DNA from: Stenomitos rutilans HA7619-LM2
Lineage (GTDB): Bacteria > Cyanobacteriota > Cyanobacteriia > Leptolyngbyales > Leptolyngbyaceae
Assembly: GCA_019358945.1 (NCBI GenBank)
Contig: JAHHIE010000002.1
Coordinates: 248,001 to 312,000 of the forward strand
Reading direction: 5' to 3'
DNA length: 64,000 bases
In this document: positions 17,413 to 27,378 of the stretch, piece by piece
Position numbering within the stretch: position 1 is the stretch's first letter
Layout of the letters: each line of letters opens with the position of its first letter
Program-made: the position numbers and the translations under genes
Notes under the pieces: model-generated
The model's input: the letters and a program-made list of their open reading frames with translations, nothing else
Told to the model about the DNA's origin: nothing
Databases searched by the model: none

Positions 17413-19332
17413 ATGAGCCATTCACGTATCAAGCGTCAGCAAAATCAAGTCCTCAATCTGATGGTAATTGAGGATGACCCGGTGTTTCGTCTGGGTCTGC
17501 TGGCGTGTTTAGAGCCGTTTGACGACTTGCAGGTCGTTCTGGAGGCAGATTCTACTGTGAGGGCGCTACAACACCTGCGAGAATGGACTGCTGCCACTAC
17601 GGTGAAGACTGGAGAGACGATCGCGGATCAAACAGCGAGTGGGCTATCAGCGCGATCGCTGGCATTAATTATTCTCAATCTGGATCTGGGTCAGACAACC
17701 TCTAGTCATGGGGCGGGATTAAGGCTCTGCAGGCAGCTTAGAACCCGTTATCCTCAATATCCTCTACTGCTCATAGGCTCGACGCTAGAGTTAACCCGTC
17801 TAGCGACTGCGTTTCAGGCTGGAGCAGGCGGCTACTGCTTGAAAGGAACAGGCGTAACAGAGCTAGTGGCAGCCATCCGGCAGGTTGCTGCGGGTCAGCC
17901 CTACTGGACAGAAGGCATTCAGGCGATCGCGACGAATCATGCTGACGCTCAGTTTGACGAGCAAAGGCAACTAGCACGTCGATCGACTACTCACACGTCA
18001 ATTTCCCACAGGCCATCCACTCGCTCTTGGCTGGCCCAGCGGCGGCAGAATCTACGGGTATCGGGCGTGCGACAAATCGAGCGAGCGATCGCGGAACTGA
18101 ACACTCAACTGCAAACCGACCGACCCCTTCTCGACCAATGGCTGTTAGCTGGGCAACGTCGTGAACTTCGCACCGCTCGCTGGCTGGTCAATCGGCTACT
18201 CACAAACACAGATGAGCCTGTGCAACCGTTACAGGAACGATTGCCCGATGCAGGACGTGCGCTAGACTCCGATCGTCTTTCTCAACCTAACCCCAAACGC
18301 ATTGCGGAGCAGCCCTTCAAGGAGACTCCAATCACGTTAACATCGACAAGCACCAGCAGCCTCCAATCGCCGCAGGCAGCACTTTTTCAGGCAACGTTGA
18401 CCAAACTACATGGGAACCTGGAAAATCGCACCGAGACGGCACTAGAAATCGACATTCTCAAAGAGACCAAAAAGCGAGAGCTGCTCACTACCGTGTTGCA
18501 AAAACTACAAGCAATTCTGGATGATTTGCGCCTGTCGCGCCTACCTCTGCAGCAGGTTGCATCGAAGCGGTCAGTAATTTTGCAAGATTTATGGCAGATA
18601 ACCATAACGGATTTCTTTGGCAAATACTACACCTTACAAACCGAAACACAGCCGATCGAGGTCGTGAATATTTTGCTGCAAGATGGAGACATTGTGCAGG
18701 CAGAAATGCTCGATCGCATCCCCTTCCTTTCCGAATTTTTGTCGCATTTGCTGTTTCAAATCCCGCTAACGATCGACGGCATCGATTATGCGGCTGGCAC
18801 AGTAGAAGCCACGCTGCGCATGGAATTAGTGCTACAGCATGTGACCATTCAGGTCGCCAATGCAGTCATGCAACCGTTGATCAATCGCTTTGGCGACGTG
18901 GTTGCCATTAAACAGATGTTTTACGATCAGCGGTTGCTTTCCAGCCGGGAGATTGAGCGCTTTCGCAATGATTTGTCCTGGAAATATCGCACCGATCGCA
19001 TCTTTGCAGAACCCACCGCCATTTTTGAAAGCCAGTATCAATTACTCACCTTAACGGGAAACGGTATTAGCAAAACCACCATTTATGCTCCCCGCAATGA
19101 TGAGCTAGCTAAACTCTCTGGTCTTCCCTTTCTCGTCACCTTAGTCCTCGAAACACGGGACGCGATCGCGCCTCGCATACGGGCAGCCGTTTCGTTTTTG
19201 GGTCGTGGCGTGGTCTACGTTCTCACAGAGGTCGTTGGTCGCGGCATTGGCTTAATCGGTCGCGGCGTCGTGAAAGGAATCGGCAATGCCTTGCAAGATA
19301 CAAAACCAAAGCAAAGCGAACGCTGGCGTTAA
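17413..19332 (+). CDS. Receiver-like domain plus DUF3685 (Ycf55-related) protein
   Basis: A 639-residue protein with an N-terminal receiver-like domain (LMVIEDDPVFRLGLLACLEP; LIILNLDLGQ at the usual phospho-acceptor strand; then LLIGS and YCLKG in place of the Thr/Ser and Lys positions), a variable Arg/Gln-rich middle, and a C-terminal domain from about residue 330 of the DUF3685 type found in cyanobacteria and, as Ycf55, in red algal plastids. Late features are the YYTLQTETQPIEVVNILLQD segment and a Gly-rich membrane-like C-terminus (VVGRGIGLIGRGVVKGIGN). GGAGG lies about seven bases before the ATG. Its role is unknown; the conservation suggests a plastid-lineage housekeeping or regulatory job. 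Confidence 0.75.
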   Translation: MSHSRIKRQQNQVLNLMVIEDDPVFRLGLLACLEPFDDLQVVLEADSTVRALQHLREWTAATTVKTGETIADQTASGLSARSLALIILNLDLGQTTSSHGAGLRLCRQLRTRYPQYPLLLIGSTLELTRLATAFQAGAGGYCLKGTGVTELVAAIRQVAAGQPYWTEGIQAIATNHADAQFDEQRQLARRSTTHTSISHRPSTRSWLAQRRQNLRVSGVRQIERAIAELNTQLQTDRPLLDQWLLAGQRRELRTARWLVNRLLTNTDEPVQPLQERLPDAGRALDSDRLSQPNPKRIAEQPFKETPITLTSTSTSSLQSPQAALFQATLTKLHGNLENRTETALEIDILKETKKRELLTTVLQKLQAILDDLRLSRLPLQQVASKRSVILQDLWQITITDFFGKYYTLQTETQPIEVVNILLQDGDIVQAEMLDRIPFLSEFLSHLLFQIPLTIDGIDYAAGTVEATLRMELVLQHVTIQVANAVMQPLINRFGDVVAIKQMFYDQRLLSSREIERFRNDLSWKYRTDRIFAEPTAIFESQYQLLTLTGNGISKTTIYAPRNDELAKLSGLPFLVTLVLETRDAIAPRIRAAVSFLGRGVVYVLTEVVGRGIGLIGRGVVKGIGNALQDTKPKQSERWR

Positions 19333-19362
19333 AGAGAGTAAGGGGAGAAAGGAGAGGGGTGA

Positions 19363-21357
19363 TTATGGAACACTCTTCTGTAGCCATGCGGTGATGCCAT
19401 CCGCGATCGCGGTTGCCAGCCGTTGTTGCTCTTTGGGATTGGTAATCCACTCAAACTCGTCAGGATTGATCATAAAGCCGAGTTCTAGCAGCACAGATGG
19501 AGTGGTTGTGGGACGAGTTAGTGCCAAATTATCCCAAAACACGCCGTAGGACGATCGCTTTAGCGTTTTGGTCAGGTAATTGTGCAGAAACAGCGCCAGG
19601 CTATGTGCCTGCGTGTTATACCAGAAGGCCGCAACGCCTTTTGTTTTGGTGGCATCCCCATCATCCGGTAGCGCGTTGTAATGCAAGCTCAGCGCAAGGG
19701 TTGGCTGTACCTTCTCAATCATGGCGACGCGGTCTTGCAAAGGCACATCGGCATCGGTTTCACGGGTAAGGAACACTGTTGCACCTCGCTGCTGGAGCCG
19801 ATCGCGCACCAGCTTTGCCATCAACAGCGCCACAGACTTTTCAGGATAGCCAGTCGGCCCCCTAGAACCAAGATCTTCAGCCCCTCCATGTCCAGGATCG
19901 AGGAGGATCTTGATACCGGATAAGGGTGTTGGGTTTTGAGTTTTGAGTTTTGAATTTTGAGTTTTGAGTAGCACTTGCTCCGACAAGCTAGAGAGTTTTG
20001 AGTTTTGAGTGTCCAATGCCGGGTTGACGGTAGTCAGCGCTTGCCTGGTTGTTAATGCCATCTCACCTTCTGCCCTCTGCCTTCTGTCTTCTGCCTTCTC
20101 TCTTTTGCCTTTTGCCTTTTGCCTTCTCCCCTCTCCCTTCTCCCCTCTCACCCCCGGCGGATGCTTCAATGACAGCACCAGCGTCGTCCCTTCATACCGC
20201 AGCTTATAACCCCACTGCTGATTCGACTTCAAGTTAAAGGTGTACTGGATCTGCCCTGGCGCGATCTGCTGCCAGTCCAAACGCTCAATCAGCGGATCGT
20301 CGTCTAGCCGAATGATATCAGTTTGTGCCGTGGTGTTATGGAGGGTGAGCGTGAAAGTGCGATCGCCCTGCTGAATGCTCACAGGCACAGGCACTTGCAG
20401 CGGAAACACTACCTCGGTCCAGTCACTAACTTGACGTGCTTTGATGCTACGAATCAGCGATGTTGGCGGTGCCCCTGTGGGCAGAATTTGCACCTCACTG
20501 CGCTTGAGCCACGCACCATAGTCTAACCGCACCCACTCTCCTTCGTAGCCATTCACCAGGGCCTGCGTCCCTTTCGGCAACGGGGTTAAGCGCGAATAGT
20601 CTGTACCAGGGCCTGTGCGAGCCGTACCAGACTCGACCGTGACGACAGCCGTTTCTAACCGAGTGGGTGACAGGACTTTGATGCTGCCAAACCCAGCTTG
20701 CTTGATGGTTTGACCATCCTGGGTTAGTTGAAACTCCGGTTTGCCCAAATCGCCGAGCAAAACGGTGCGTGCACAGCCTTCAAAGCGTCCAGATCCAGTC
20801 GCAACGGGTTGGTTCTGCTGGGTCAGCACAGCAGCGTTTACAGGCAGTTCGATCGGCTGTGGGCGGAGTACAAGGGGAATGATTTGATCCGCAAGCTTCA
20901 CCGAAACCGGTGCTTTAGGGGACGCGATCGCCGCAAAACAAAGCAGTTCATTCGGCAAACGAGCAATGTCAACCGATGGGCTGAGCGAATCTTTGCCAAA
21001 TGCCAAACCTGTTGGTGGTTCAGAGATTGCGGCTAAGCGTGTCACAGTTAACGTGACAGCTTGCTTGCCGTAGCGCAAGTCAAACCGATTGGCCCCGACC
21101 TGCAATGGAAAACTGGGCGCAAAATGTCCAGCCGTGTTCCGCACGATCGCCTGACCATTCACCAGAACGGTGCCTCCAGGTGGTGCAGTGCCAATCAGAA
21201 AGATGCGATCGGCAACCGTCTGATGATTGGGAGGTGGGTAGGAAACATAAAGCGGTTGAGCCGCATAAACGGGTGCTGTAGCGATGACACAGGCAACCGT
21301 GCCGTAGAAGGGAAGTAGAGAGTACGGAGTGGAAAGTAGGGAAAAAAGTCGTTTCAT
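19363..21357 (-). CDS. N-acetylmuramoyl-L-alanine amidase with SH3-like and AMIN-like regions
   Basis: A periplasmic cell-wall hydrolase that cleaves the amide bond between MurNAc and the stem peptide. From the ATG at 21357 it has 664 residues: a signal peptide (MKRLFSLLSTPYSLLPFYG to VYA), beta-rich domains, an SH3b-like segment (SGTARTGPGTDYSRLTPLPK), an AMIN-like beta domain (about 290-400), then Amidase_3 (about 480-664) with zinc ligand His in LLDPGHGG, Glu in PEKSVALLMAKLV, His in LSLHYNA and catalytic Glu in VLLELGFMIN. AMIN domains target such enzymes to the septum or peptidoglycan. Between the AMIN-like and catalytic domains lies a charged linker (about 400-477) encoded by repeat DNA. 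Confidence 0.85.
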   Translation of the reverse strand: MKRLFSLLSTPYSLLPFYGTVACVIATAPVYAAQPLYVSYPPPNHQTVADRIFLIGTAPPGGTVLVNGQAIVRNTAGHFAPSFPLQVGANRFDLRYGKQAVTLTVTRLAAISEPPTGLAFGKDSLSPSVDIARLPNELLCFAAIASPKAPVSVKLADQIIPLVLRPQPIELPVNAAVLTQQNQPVATGSGRFEGCARTVLLGDLGKPEFQLTQDGQTIKQAGFGSIKVLSPTRLETAVVTVESGTARTGPGTDYSRLTPLPKGTQALVNGYEGEWVRLDYGAWLKRSEVQILPTGAPPTSLIRSIKARQVSDWTEVVFPLQVPVPVSIQQGDRTFTLTLHNTTAQTDIIRLDDDPLIERLDWQQIAPGQIQYTFNLKSNQQWGYKLRYEGTTLVLSLKHPPGVRGEKGEGRRQKAKGKREKAEDRRQRAEGEMALTTRQALTTVNPALDTQNSKLSSLSEQVLLKTQNSKLKTQNPTPLSGIKILLDPGHGGAEDLGSRGPTGYPEKSVALLMAKLVRDRLQQRGATVFLTRETDADVPLQDRVAMIEKVQPTLALSLHYNALPDDGDATKTKGVAAFWYNTQAHSLALFLHNYLTKTLKRSSYGVFWDNLALTRPTTTPSVLLELGFMINPDEFEWITNPKEQQRLATAIADGITAWLQKSVP
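19930..20160. repeat. Stacked short repeats inside the amidase linker
   Basis: Three types occur in a row. GTTTTGAGTTTTGAATTTTG units lie at about 19932-19970 and again at 19994-20010. Between them a short stem, ACTTGCTCCGACAAGC, is flanked by the same GAGTAGC and CTAGAGAG edges seen in the repeat at 3300-3352. CTTCTGCCTTCTGTCTTCTG-type heptamers lie at 20065-20150. The whole block keeps the reading frame and encodes a Lys/Arg/Glu/Gln-rich linker. Confidence 0.75.
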
Positions 21358-21435
21358 TAACTGCGTTAGAACGGCGTAGCCAGTCTGAAGAAAAGTGGCC
21401 CTCTGCAATGTTAATGGAAGGCGTTGCGATCGCAC

Positions 21436-22110
21436 TGTAAGGATTCACAACAGCAAAGCATCCATTGCCATCGTTTGATCTACCAGCATCGGTAAACAGG
21501 GTCACGACTGATACTGTACCAGCGCTTTTTGCAGTCTTTCTCAAGATTACAATTCATATCTACGTTGGTTACTGGCAACCGTCTGCGATCGACTTAGCTG
21601 AAGCCTGATAATGCTTCAAGCTTAGATGATGTATCTTCATCTCTTCTTCAAATAAGTATCGTAAAGCAACAAGATTACTTCAAGGATTCCTCACTTTTCC
21701 CATATCGTCACCCTTCGAGAATGCCATAGAATAAAACTATATAAATGGGGTTCACTTTACCCCTGAAACGTCACTGGATGAAACCGTTTGCTGAGGCGTG
21801 TTGTGTTAAAAGCGGCAGGCTTCTTTGCGACTCGGATTGCGTCTGAGCATCTATCATTGGTTCCAGCATACATACTCACCACACGGTATAGCGACAGTCA
21901 TTTTGATTAGGACGAGGGATAAGGCTCCAATCGGGTACGATGCCGCTAATGTCCTTTCAAGCCTAGTCATTTAAGCGATCGGTCAGCAGCTATATTTCAC
22001 GTCGTGGCACAGGTTTGAATAAGAGAAAAGTCAATGATGGTAATGCCTACGTTCCCTTGTGATAATGCCTTTGGCAGGGCTAATGCTAGTGCTTTCAGGG
22101 TTTCGCCAAT
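21436..22110. other. Divergent intergenic region
   Basis: This separates the amidase from a plus-strand small gene and should hold promoters for both. A TATATAAA-like stretch near 21739 could be a -10 element. No RNA gene is recognised. A 22-codon frame with four cysteines (21778-21846) is present but has no ribosome-binding site or other support. Confidence 0.4.
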
Positions 22111-22605
22111 ATGAGAGATGAAACCCTAGATCGACAGCAAGATCTCATTGAGTATGCAAATGTCCGCGATATTTTGACACAGTTAAACAGTGGACAACTT
22201 TTAGTGGTCAATAGCCGCAGACGTAATGGCTTGATCATCTACAAGCGGTTTCACGCTGAGTTCGCTGGCCCTGGTGCAGCTGTAGGCAGTTTCTTCGATG
22301 TGGATTGTCAGCGGGCTGTCCCCGTAGGAGATTTGTCGCTTGTGCATCCCGAAAACCAGGAAGAGCGCCAGAAAGCATACCTGATCCGACGGCAGTGGAT
22401 TAGATTAACCCAGCAGTTGACGGACAACCCTGTGCCATTGCAGCGAGCGCAGATGATTTTGAACCAATTTGAGAACTATTTCGGTGCCGAAATAGTAGCC
22501 CAACTGCCGGATGAAGCCTTTGCGCTTTTGGTTGGTGTATTGCCTCAAACGATTAGAATGATGCGACGTAATCCTGACAATCTTGAGTTGAGAGTCAAGC
22601 TATAA
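22111..22605 (+). CDS. Conserved-looking protein of unknown function
   Basis: A 164-residue soluble protein without membrane segments. The first 80 residues look beta-rich (QLLVVNSRRRNGLIIYKRFH, then GSFFDVDCQRAVPVGDLSL), and the second half is helical (QRAQMILNQFENYFGAEIVA, then FALLVGVLPQTIRMMRRNP). Codon use and HIP1 context match its neighbours, and the frame is long with a clean start and stop, so I regard it as real. It is convergent with the Ycf45-like gene. I do not recognise a named family. Confidence 0.6.
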   Translation: MRDETLDRQQDLIEYANVRDILTQLNSGQLLVVNSRRRNGLIIYKRFHAEFAGPGAAVGSFFDVDCQRAVPVGDLSLVHPENQEERQKAYLIRRQWIRLTQQLTDNPVPLQRAQMILNQFENYFGAEIVAQLPDEAFALLVGVLPQTIRMMRRNPDNLELRVKL

Positions 22606-22734
22606 GGTAAATCAAGGCACTGGATCCGACCAAGCGTTGAACGCCTGTTGCACAATGAATGCTGTATTGATAGCTTCCCCTCCTGCTCTACAAGGCTCAA
22701 ATTAGCGAATGTAAGCTTTCAAACCTGATCACCC

Positions 22735-24723
22735 TCACGCTGGGTATATGCGCAAGCGCCGATTCGGTTCATCCCCAAAGCTACGCGACTTGAGATGGTA
22801 GTGCTCCACCAGTTCATGCTGCATTTTACGCACGATCGGAGAGCGCGGCAGCAATTCAACAGGCTGTCCTTTAGGAATTACAATTTGCTCAACCGCAAGT
22901 CTGGCTTCTTCAAGGGCCTCGATTTCATCATCACTACCACTACTCGAAAACAAGCTGAGGTCAGCAATCTCTGGCGTACCAGTATCATCCATGTCTAACA
23001 TGCGTCGCAAGCCATGCGCGATTTGGGGAATCGTACTGGCTTTAATGGTGTGGATCGGTACCTGACGGGCTTTGGCAATATGGCGCAACTTAGAATGATT
23101 TTTGACGTGCGATCGCAATGCTAGAACTGCATCGGCATGGTCAATATCCTTCGTCAAGATGACGGGAAGGCTGAGCGTCCGAATGACCTGATCTAACTGA
23201 TGACGGCTGACCGCATAGGGGTAGACATGAAGCATATCTTCACCGTTGGGACCAACACGCTGCTCAACACCACTAAAGGCCGCATCGGGGTCGCCCTCCA
23301 ACACATCGTGTAAGAAAGCGGCATCCCCACCGTCAAAGCGGGCTTGCAAGGATGCATCCAGCATTTGCTCAAACTGCTGTTCATCCGGTGAGAGGTCGGA
23401 TGGGCTGAGGGGGGACAGCGGACGCATCTGCCCAGACGATCGCCAACCGCGACTTTGTACTCCGCCTAGCCGTCCAGAACTCACCAGGCTAGAGCGATCG
23501 CTAAAATCACCTTGACCACTTAAAGGGTTCAACGTGCCGCGTGCTGGCGTTAAGCCACCCCGTCGTCGCTGACCTACTTGAGCATCCGGTTCTGCACTCG
23601 ATAACTCGTGGGTAATCACCACTTTGCCTGTTTCGCTGAGCGCGCGCACTTGAGGATTTGGTTGGCGACCCCGCAACAAACTATCCACCGTTTCAGCTAC
23701 ATGCTCGTGAATCACCCAACGCTGGCGTTCTAGCATTTCTACTGCAATATCAAACGTGGGTGGGGCCTTGCGCTCCAAAACGCTTTTTTGACTACCGCGT
23801 CGGCGAGCTTCATCATCCCCTAATGTGACCGACTGAATGCCGCCAATGAGGTCAGACAAGGTGGGGTTCTTAATCAAGTTCTCCAGACGATTGCCGTGGG
23901 CCGTGCCGACCAGTTGCACACCCCGTTCGGCAATGGTGCGGGCTGCAAGAGCTTCTAGCTCCGTCCCAATTTCGTCAATCACAATCACTTCCGGCATGTG
24001 GTTTTCCACAGCCTCAATCATGACCTGGTGCTGAAGTTCGGGACGGGCGACCTGCATGCGACGGGCACGCCCGATCGCCGGATGAGGCACATCACCATCC
24101 CCAGCAATCTCATTCGATGTGTCGATAATGACCACGCGCTTTTCTAGCTCATCGGCCAGCACGCGGGCAATTTCTCGGAGTGCAGTCGTTTTACCCACGC
24201 CAGGGCGACCCAGCATCAGAATCGATCGTCCGCTTTCCACCAAATCACGAATCATGCCGATCGTGCCAAAGATGGCTCGACCAACACGGCAGGTCAGCCC
24301 GATCACATCTCCACGGCGATTACGAATAGCGCTAATGCGATGCAGCGTCCGTTCAATGCCTGCTCGGTTATCACCCCCAAAATCACCAACTTTGCTAATG
24401 CACTCATCGAGATCGGCTTGCGACACCAGATCTTCAGACAAGTATTCTGCCTGACCAGGAAACCGTGCTTCAGGGCGGCGACCAATGTCTAACACCACTT
24501 CAACCAACATATCCTTGTGGGGATGCTGTTCAAGCCGCTGCCGAATCGCATCAGGCAGAATTTCTAGCAGTTTCGTCAAATCGTCTGTAATTTGCATGCC
24601 TACAGGGTGAGAGTTCGCAGCGGTAGCGCTCAAATCGTGGCGAGATTCCAATGCAAGCGAAGGCTGCTCCAAAGCGGAGGCAGTTTGCTGGTCGGAAGGA
24701 TTCATACCGTTAGGGTTTACCAT
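22735..24723 (-). CDS. ycf45: Ycf45-like AAA ATPase with R3H domain
   Basis: A 662-residue cytoplasmic protein. The ATPase core is related to SpoIIIAA and secretion-type ATPases: Walker [14 protein letters not shown] (about residue 175), a conserved [20 protein letters not shown], Walker [10 protein letters not shown], and [15 protein letters not shown]. The C-terminus carries an R3H-like nucleic-acid-binding module, where RKMQH supplies the Arg-x3-His signature and the chain ends [10 protein letters not shown]. Between them is a long low-complexity linker (about 370-460). This architecture is the cyanobacterial and plastid Ycf45 family, thought to bind single-stranded nucleic acid; its physiological role is not established. 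The gene lies 82 bp after ldpA on the same strand. Confidence 0.85.
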   Translation of the reverse strand: MVNPNGMNPSDQQTASALEQPSLALESRHDLSATAANSHPVGMQITDDLTKLLEILPDAIRQRLEQHPHKDMLVEVVLDIGRRPEARFPGQAEYLSEDLVSQADLDECISKVGDFGGDNRAGIERTLHRISAIRNRRGDVIGLTCRVGRAIFGTIGMIRDLVESGRSILMLGRPGVGKTTALREIARVLADELEKRVVIIDTSNEIAGDGDVPHPAIGRARRMQVARPELQHQVMIEAVENHMPEVIVIDEIGTELEALAARTIAERGVQLVGTAHGNRLENLIKNPTLSDLIGGIQSVTLGDDEARRRGSQKSVLERKAPPTFDIAVEMLERQRWVIHEHVAETVDSLLRGRQPNPQVRALSETGKVVITHELSSAEPDAQVGQRRRGGLTPARGTLNPLSGQGDFSDRSSLVSSGRLGGVQSRGWRSSGQMRPLSPLSPSDLSPDEQQFEQMLDASLQARFDGGDAAFLHDVLEGDPDAAFSGVEQRVGPNGEDMLHVYPYAVSRHQLDQVIRTLSLPVILTKDIDHADAVLALRSHVKNHSKLRHIAKARQVPIHTIKASTIPQIAHGLRRMLDMDDTGTPEIADLSLFSSSGSDDEIEALEEARLAVEQIVIPKGQPVELLPRSPIVRKMQHELVEHYHLKSRSFGDEPNRRLRIYPA

Positions 24724-24805
24724 TTGCTCGATAAGGGAAGAACAAGCGCAGCGGATTTATAAGGTCGGTAGCAGTCTAGGCCGGAAATTGTTCAAGAGCA
24801 TGTTG

Positions 24806-26191
24806 CTAGAGATCCAAGCGCATTGGGTGCTCGGTGTTAAAGGCTTTGAGTTGCGACACCAGCGATCGTGCCAGCCCAACCGCTTGCCAGAGAAGATCGG
24901 GAGCGTCTTCTAAGCCCAGAGGCTGCGAGCGCTCAGTCGTTGAAAAGGCCGTTGAAAAAGCAGGATTGACGATCGCTAAGGGCGATCGCGCTGATCCAGA
25001 GGCAACCGCCCGTGCTTCGGGTTCGGCCATCTCCAATCTGATCGCATCTAGCTGGTTGAGAATCGGCATCAGCAACGTGCGGGCGTAGCTGCCATAAGCG
25101 ACTCCTGCAACGTAAGCGGTCGCCTGATCGTGAGCATACCCCTGAACTGCCTGGGACGCGTCTAACGCCTGATCCGACTTTAACAACGGCTCAGCAACAG
25201 ACGGAGCGGTTGTGGCAGCATTCTGTAAACGCGGGTGCAGCAGGTTCAGGGCTTTGAGCTTGGGAACCGTGTGATGATTGGTGCCTCCTGCTAGCTGAAT
25301 GTAACCCGGAAGCCCGGACGTTAGCACTTTTTGACCCAGTTTGACCGCAGCTCTTGTTGTACCAATCCCGATGTCACCGCTCATGGGACGACCATCCAGT
25401 TGCCACATGAGAGCGCAGGGCAACGGAGAAATGCTCTCGTACAGGGCGCGTAAATAATCCAATAAACCGTCACCATCGGGACAGCTAATCGCAATCAGCT
25501 TTAGCTTGTCAAGCCACGGCTCGATCGCAGCCCAAAGGCGACAAAATTCATCTATATGACCAATCTGCGTATGGATTTCAATCGCATCAATGCCTGCCTG
25601 CATGATGAATGGCACCATTGCCGCTGGCGTTGATTGGTAGGAATGCGTCACAATCTGCTGCACGGGACAAATCGGCAAACAGCGACCGCAACCATAGCAG
25701 CGATCGCTCAACACACCAGAGGCGCGATCGTCGATCACCGCCAAGCTTTCACGAGCATCGGTTCGTAACATCGTTGCTAAGCCTGATCCACGGGCAACCT
25801 CTGCTGGTGCCTCGAAGACGATCGCCTGAGCCGGACAAATTTGCTCACAGGGGCGTGCACAACCAGACGGGCAAGTTGCTGCATTAAACTCAGCTTTCCG
25901 AAAATGAGGATCTTCGCCATCGTTCAGGCTGACCATCAGCCAAGGCACTGCATGGGTATACGAGCGCTTCCCACCATCTGCCTTCGCGAGAGAAGTCGCA
26001 AGGTCGAGTGCTATTTTGGCTGTTGAAATGACAGCCGGATCAGCGGCTATATCAATACAATCCACCCCGGCTAGCGTGTAGGCCATTACCAGGGTTCGGA
26101 TAGCTGGGAGGTGTTGGAAACTGGCTCCGCAAATGAGTTTAAACCAGTGACCTTCCCTCAGGGATCGCAAAGGGTAGTACAGATCAGTCAC
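24806..26191 (-). CDS. ldpA: LdpA, iron-sulfur protein of the circadian clock input
   Basis: LdpA is a redox-sensing Fe-S protein known to modulate circadian period with light intensity in Synechococcus. The 461-residue protein shows two 4Fe-4S type motifs: CPSGCARPCEQICP (about residues 108-121) and CYGCGRCLPICP (about 164-175). The start motif LREGHWFKLICGASFQHLP and the segment GLPGYIQLAGGTNHHT are also typical. It follows ndhN by 71 bp on the same strand, the arrangement seen in many cyanobacteria, suggesting co-transcription with this redox-related NDH-1 subunit. The C-terminal 60 residues are more variable. Confidence 0.93.
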   Translation of the reverse strand: MTDLYYPLRSLREGHWFKLICGASFQHLPAIRTLVMAYTLAGVDCIDIAADPAVISTAKIALDLATSLAKADGGKRSYTHAVPWLMVSLNDGEDPHFRKAEFNAATCPSGCARPCEQICPAQAIVFEAPAEVARGSGLATMLRTDARESLAVIDDRASGVLSDRCYGCGRCLPICPVQQIVTHSYQSTPAAMVPFIMQAGIDAIEIHTQIGHIDEFCRLWAAIEPWLDKLKLIAISCPDGDGLLDYLRALYESISPLPCALMWQLDGRPMSGDIGIGTTRAAVKLGQKVLTSGLPGYIQLAGGTNHHTVPKLKALNLLHPRLQNAATTAPSVAEPLLKSDQALDASQAVQGYAHDQATAYVAGVAYGSYARTLLMPILNQLDAIRLEMAEPEARAVASGSARSPLAIVNPAFSTAFSTTERSQPLGLEDAPDLLWQAVGLARSLVSQLKAFNTEHPMRLDL

Positions 26192-26262
26192 CCCTCCATC
26201 CTAGTGCCCCATTCACAAAATTACGAGGCATTCACAAGAACTCTTTCCCAAAGATCGTGGCT

Positions 26263-26739
26263 TCAAGCTGAAAGCAGCGCTTGCGTCAGAGGCATCCAGC
26301 GAAACGTGCGATCGCCCCCTAACTCAACCACTATTTTCAAACGAGGCACAAGCTTGGGTAAGGCAGCCAAATACTCAAGCTCTTGATTGGATAAAATAGA
26401 ACCTTCAATGATCCACAACAGCAACCCTTTAGACTGTGCAGGCAGTTGCTCGATTTGGTAGCTCACAATGGGTGGAATGTAGTAGGTATAGCCAACAGCA
26501 GCACCTGCACCTGTGCTCTTCTTACCTAGATGAGGCGGACGTACCCCATGCACAGTAGTTAAATAAGCCGCCAAATCACCCAGCCCTCGTGCAGTGATGC
26601 TCAGCGAGACATATCCTGCTGTCCGAATCCGTCGTCGATAGCGTCCTTCAAAGCCACCTTCCAACGGAACGAATACACCCAAAGCACCCAAGGTTTCTAG
26701 ATCACGAATAAGCTGCTTGCCAGTCGTAAGTAGTGCCAT
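26263..26739 (-). CDS. ndhN: NAD(P)H-quinone oxidoreductase subunit N
   Basis: NdhN is a subunit of the peripheral arm of the thylakoid NDH-1 complex, which takes electrons from ferredoxin for cyclic flow and respiration. The 158-residue protein has the family signature almost throughout: MALLTTGKQLIRDLETLGAL, VPLEGGFEGRYRRR, TARGLGDLAAYLTTVHGVRP, PHLGKK and VVELGGDRTFRWMPL. Two Met codons are adjacent; the second (26739) matches relatives. It is the first gene of the ndhN-ldpA-ycf45-like series and is divergent from the ribosomal operon. Confidence 0.95.
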   Translation of the reverse strand: MALLTTGKQLIRDLETLGALGVFVPLEGGFEGRYRRRIRTAGYVSLSITARGLGDLAAYLTTVHGVRPPHLGKKSTGAGAAVGYTYYIPPIVSYQIEQLPAQSKGLLLWIIEGSILSNQELEYLAALPKLVPRLKIVVELGGDRTFRWMPLTQALLSA

Positions 26740-26742
26740 CAA

Positions 26743-27378
26743 TCTTCACTCCATCTACCTGTTAGGTTGGCTCTGAACGCTACCTGATTACTTAAAGCCC
26801 GTCGCATTTTACCCAGTAGAACCGCCATTCACGCCGTCAGCTAATGCAACCCTTGTGATTAGCTGTGACCAACGATCTCAGTAATACTATATGACCTCTC
26901 TGCTCCCGCCGACCGGATCGACTAGAAGAATTTGCTGTCAAGGCGTCAGGTCGTTACCAGTGCCACAGAAATCCTTCTAAACCACTGGACAATTTGGAAG
27001 AAACTGTTTTATAGTTTATAACTGCTGCTGAATTATTTATTCCAACGGCGTTTCATGTTCAGGCTCAAATTTGCCCAGTTGTAGCAAGTTAGCCTGTCGG
27101 AACTTTGCCCTCGCTTAAGTGGATACTGAGTGGCTTGCTGCTCAAGTCCTGGCGAAAAAGAGTGATAGATGTAGCGTTTATCGAATTCCATCGGCTTCAG
27201 GGTGGCTACTGGTTGCCTGAGTCAGGTTAAGACTACTCCTTCTAACGTCTTTAGAGCGTCTCAGAAGGGTTTCTTGCTTTGAGCTTGCCGTTGAGAGAAG
27301 GACAGCCTTGAGGTTGCTTCCAGCCTTGAGATCTGTTCAGTGCGCCTTTGTACTGTGTAGAAATGGAGTCTAGTCACC
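26743..27378. other. Divergent regulatory region between ndhN and the ribosomal operon
   Basis: This 636-bp region must carry promoters for both the minus-strand ndhN series and the rplC-to-prfA operon. No open frame or RNA gene is convincing. A good sigma-70-like promoter is noted separately at 26994-27022 and would leave a leader of roughly 350 bases before rplC. Confidence 0.5.
26994..27022 (+). promoter_or_regulatory. Candidate sigma-70-type promoter of the ribosomal operon
   Basis: TTGGAA (26994-26999) and TATAAC (27017-27022) are separated by exactly 17 bases, close to the TTGACA-17-TATAAT consensus. It is the best match seen upstream of rplC. Inferred from sequence alone. Confidence 0.5.

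Noticed and set aside
21778-21846. 22-residue peptide with four Cys
   Set aside because: No ribosome-binding site, too short to support without conservation data.
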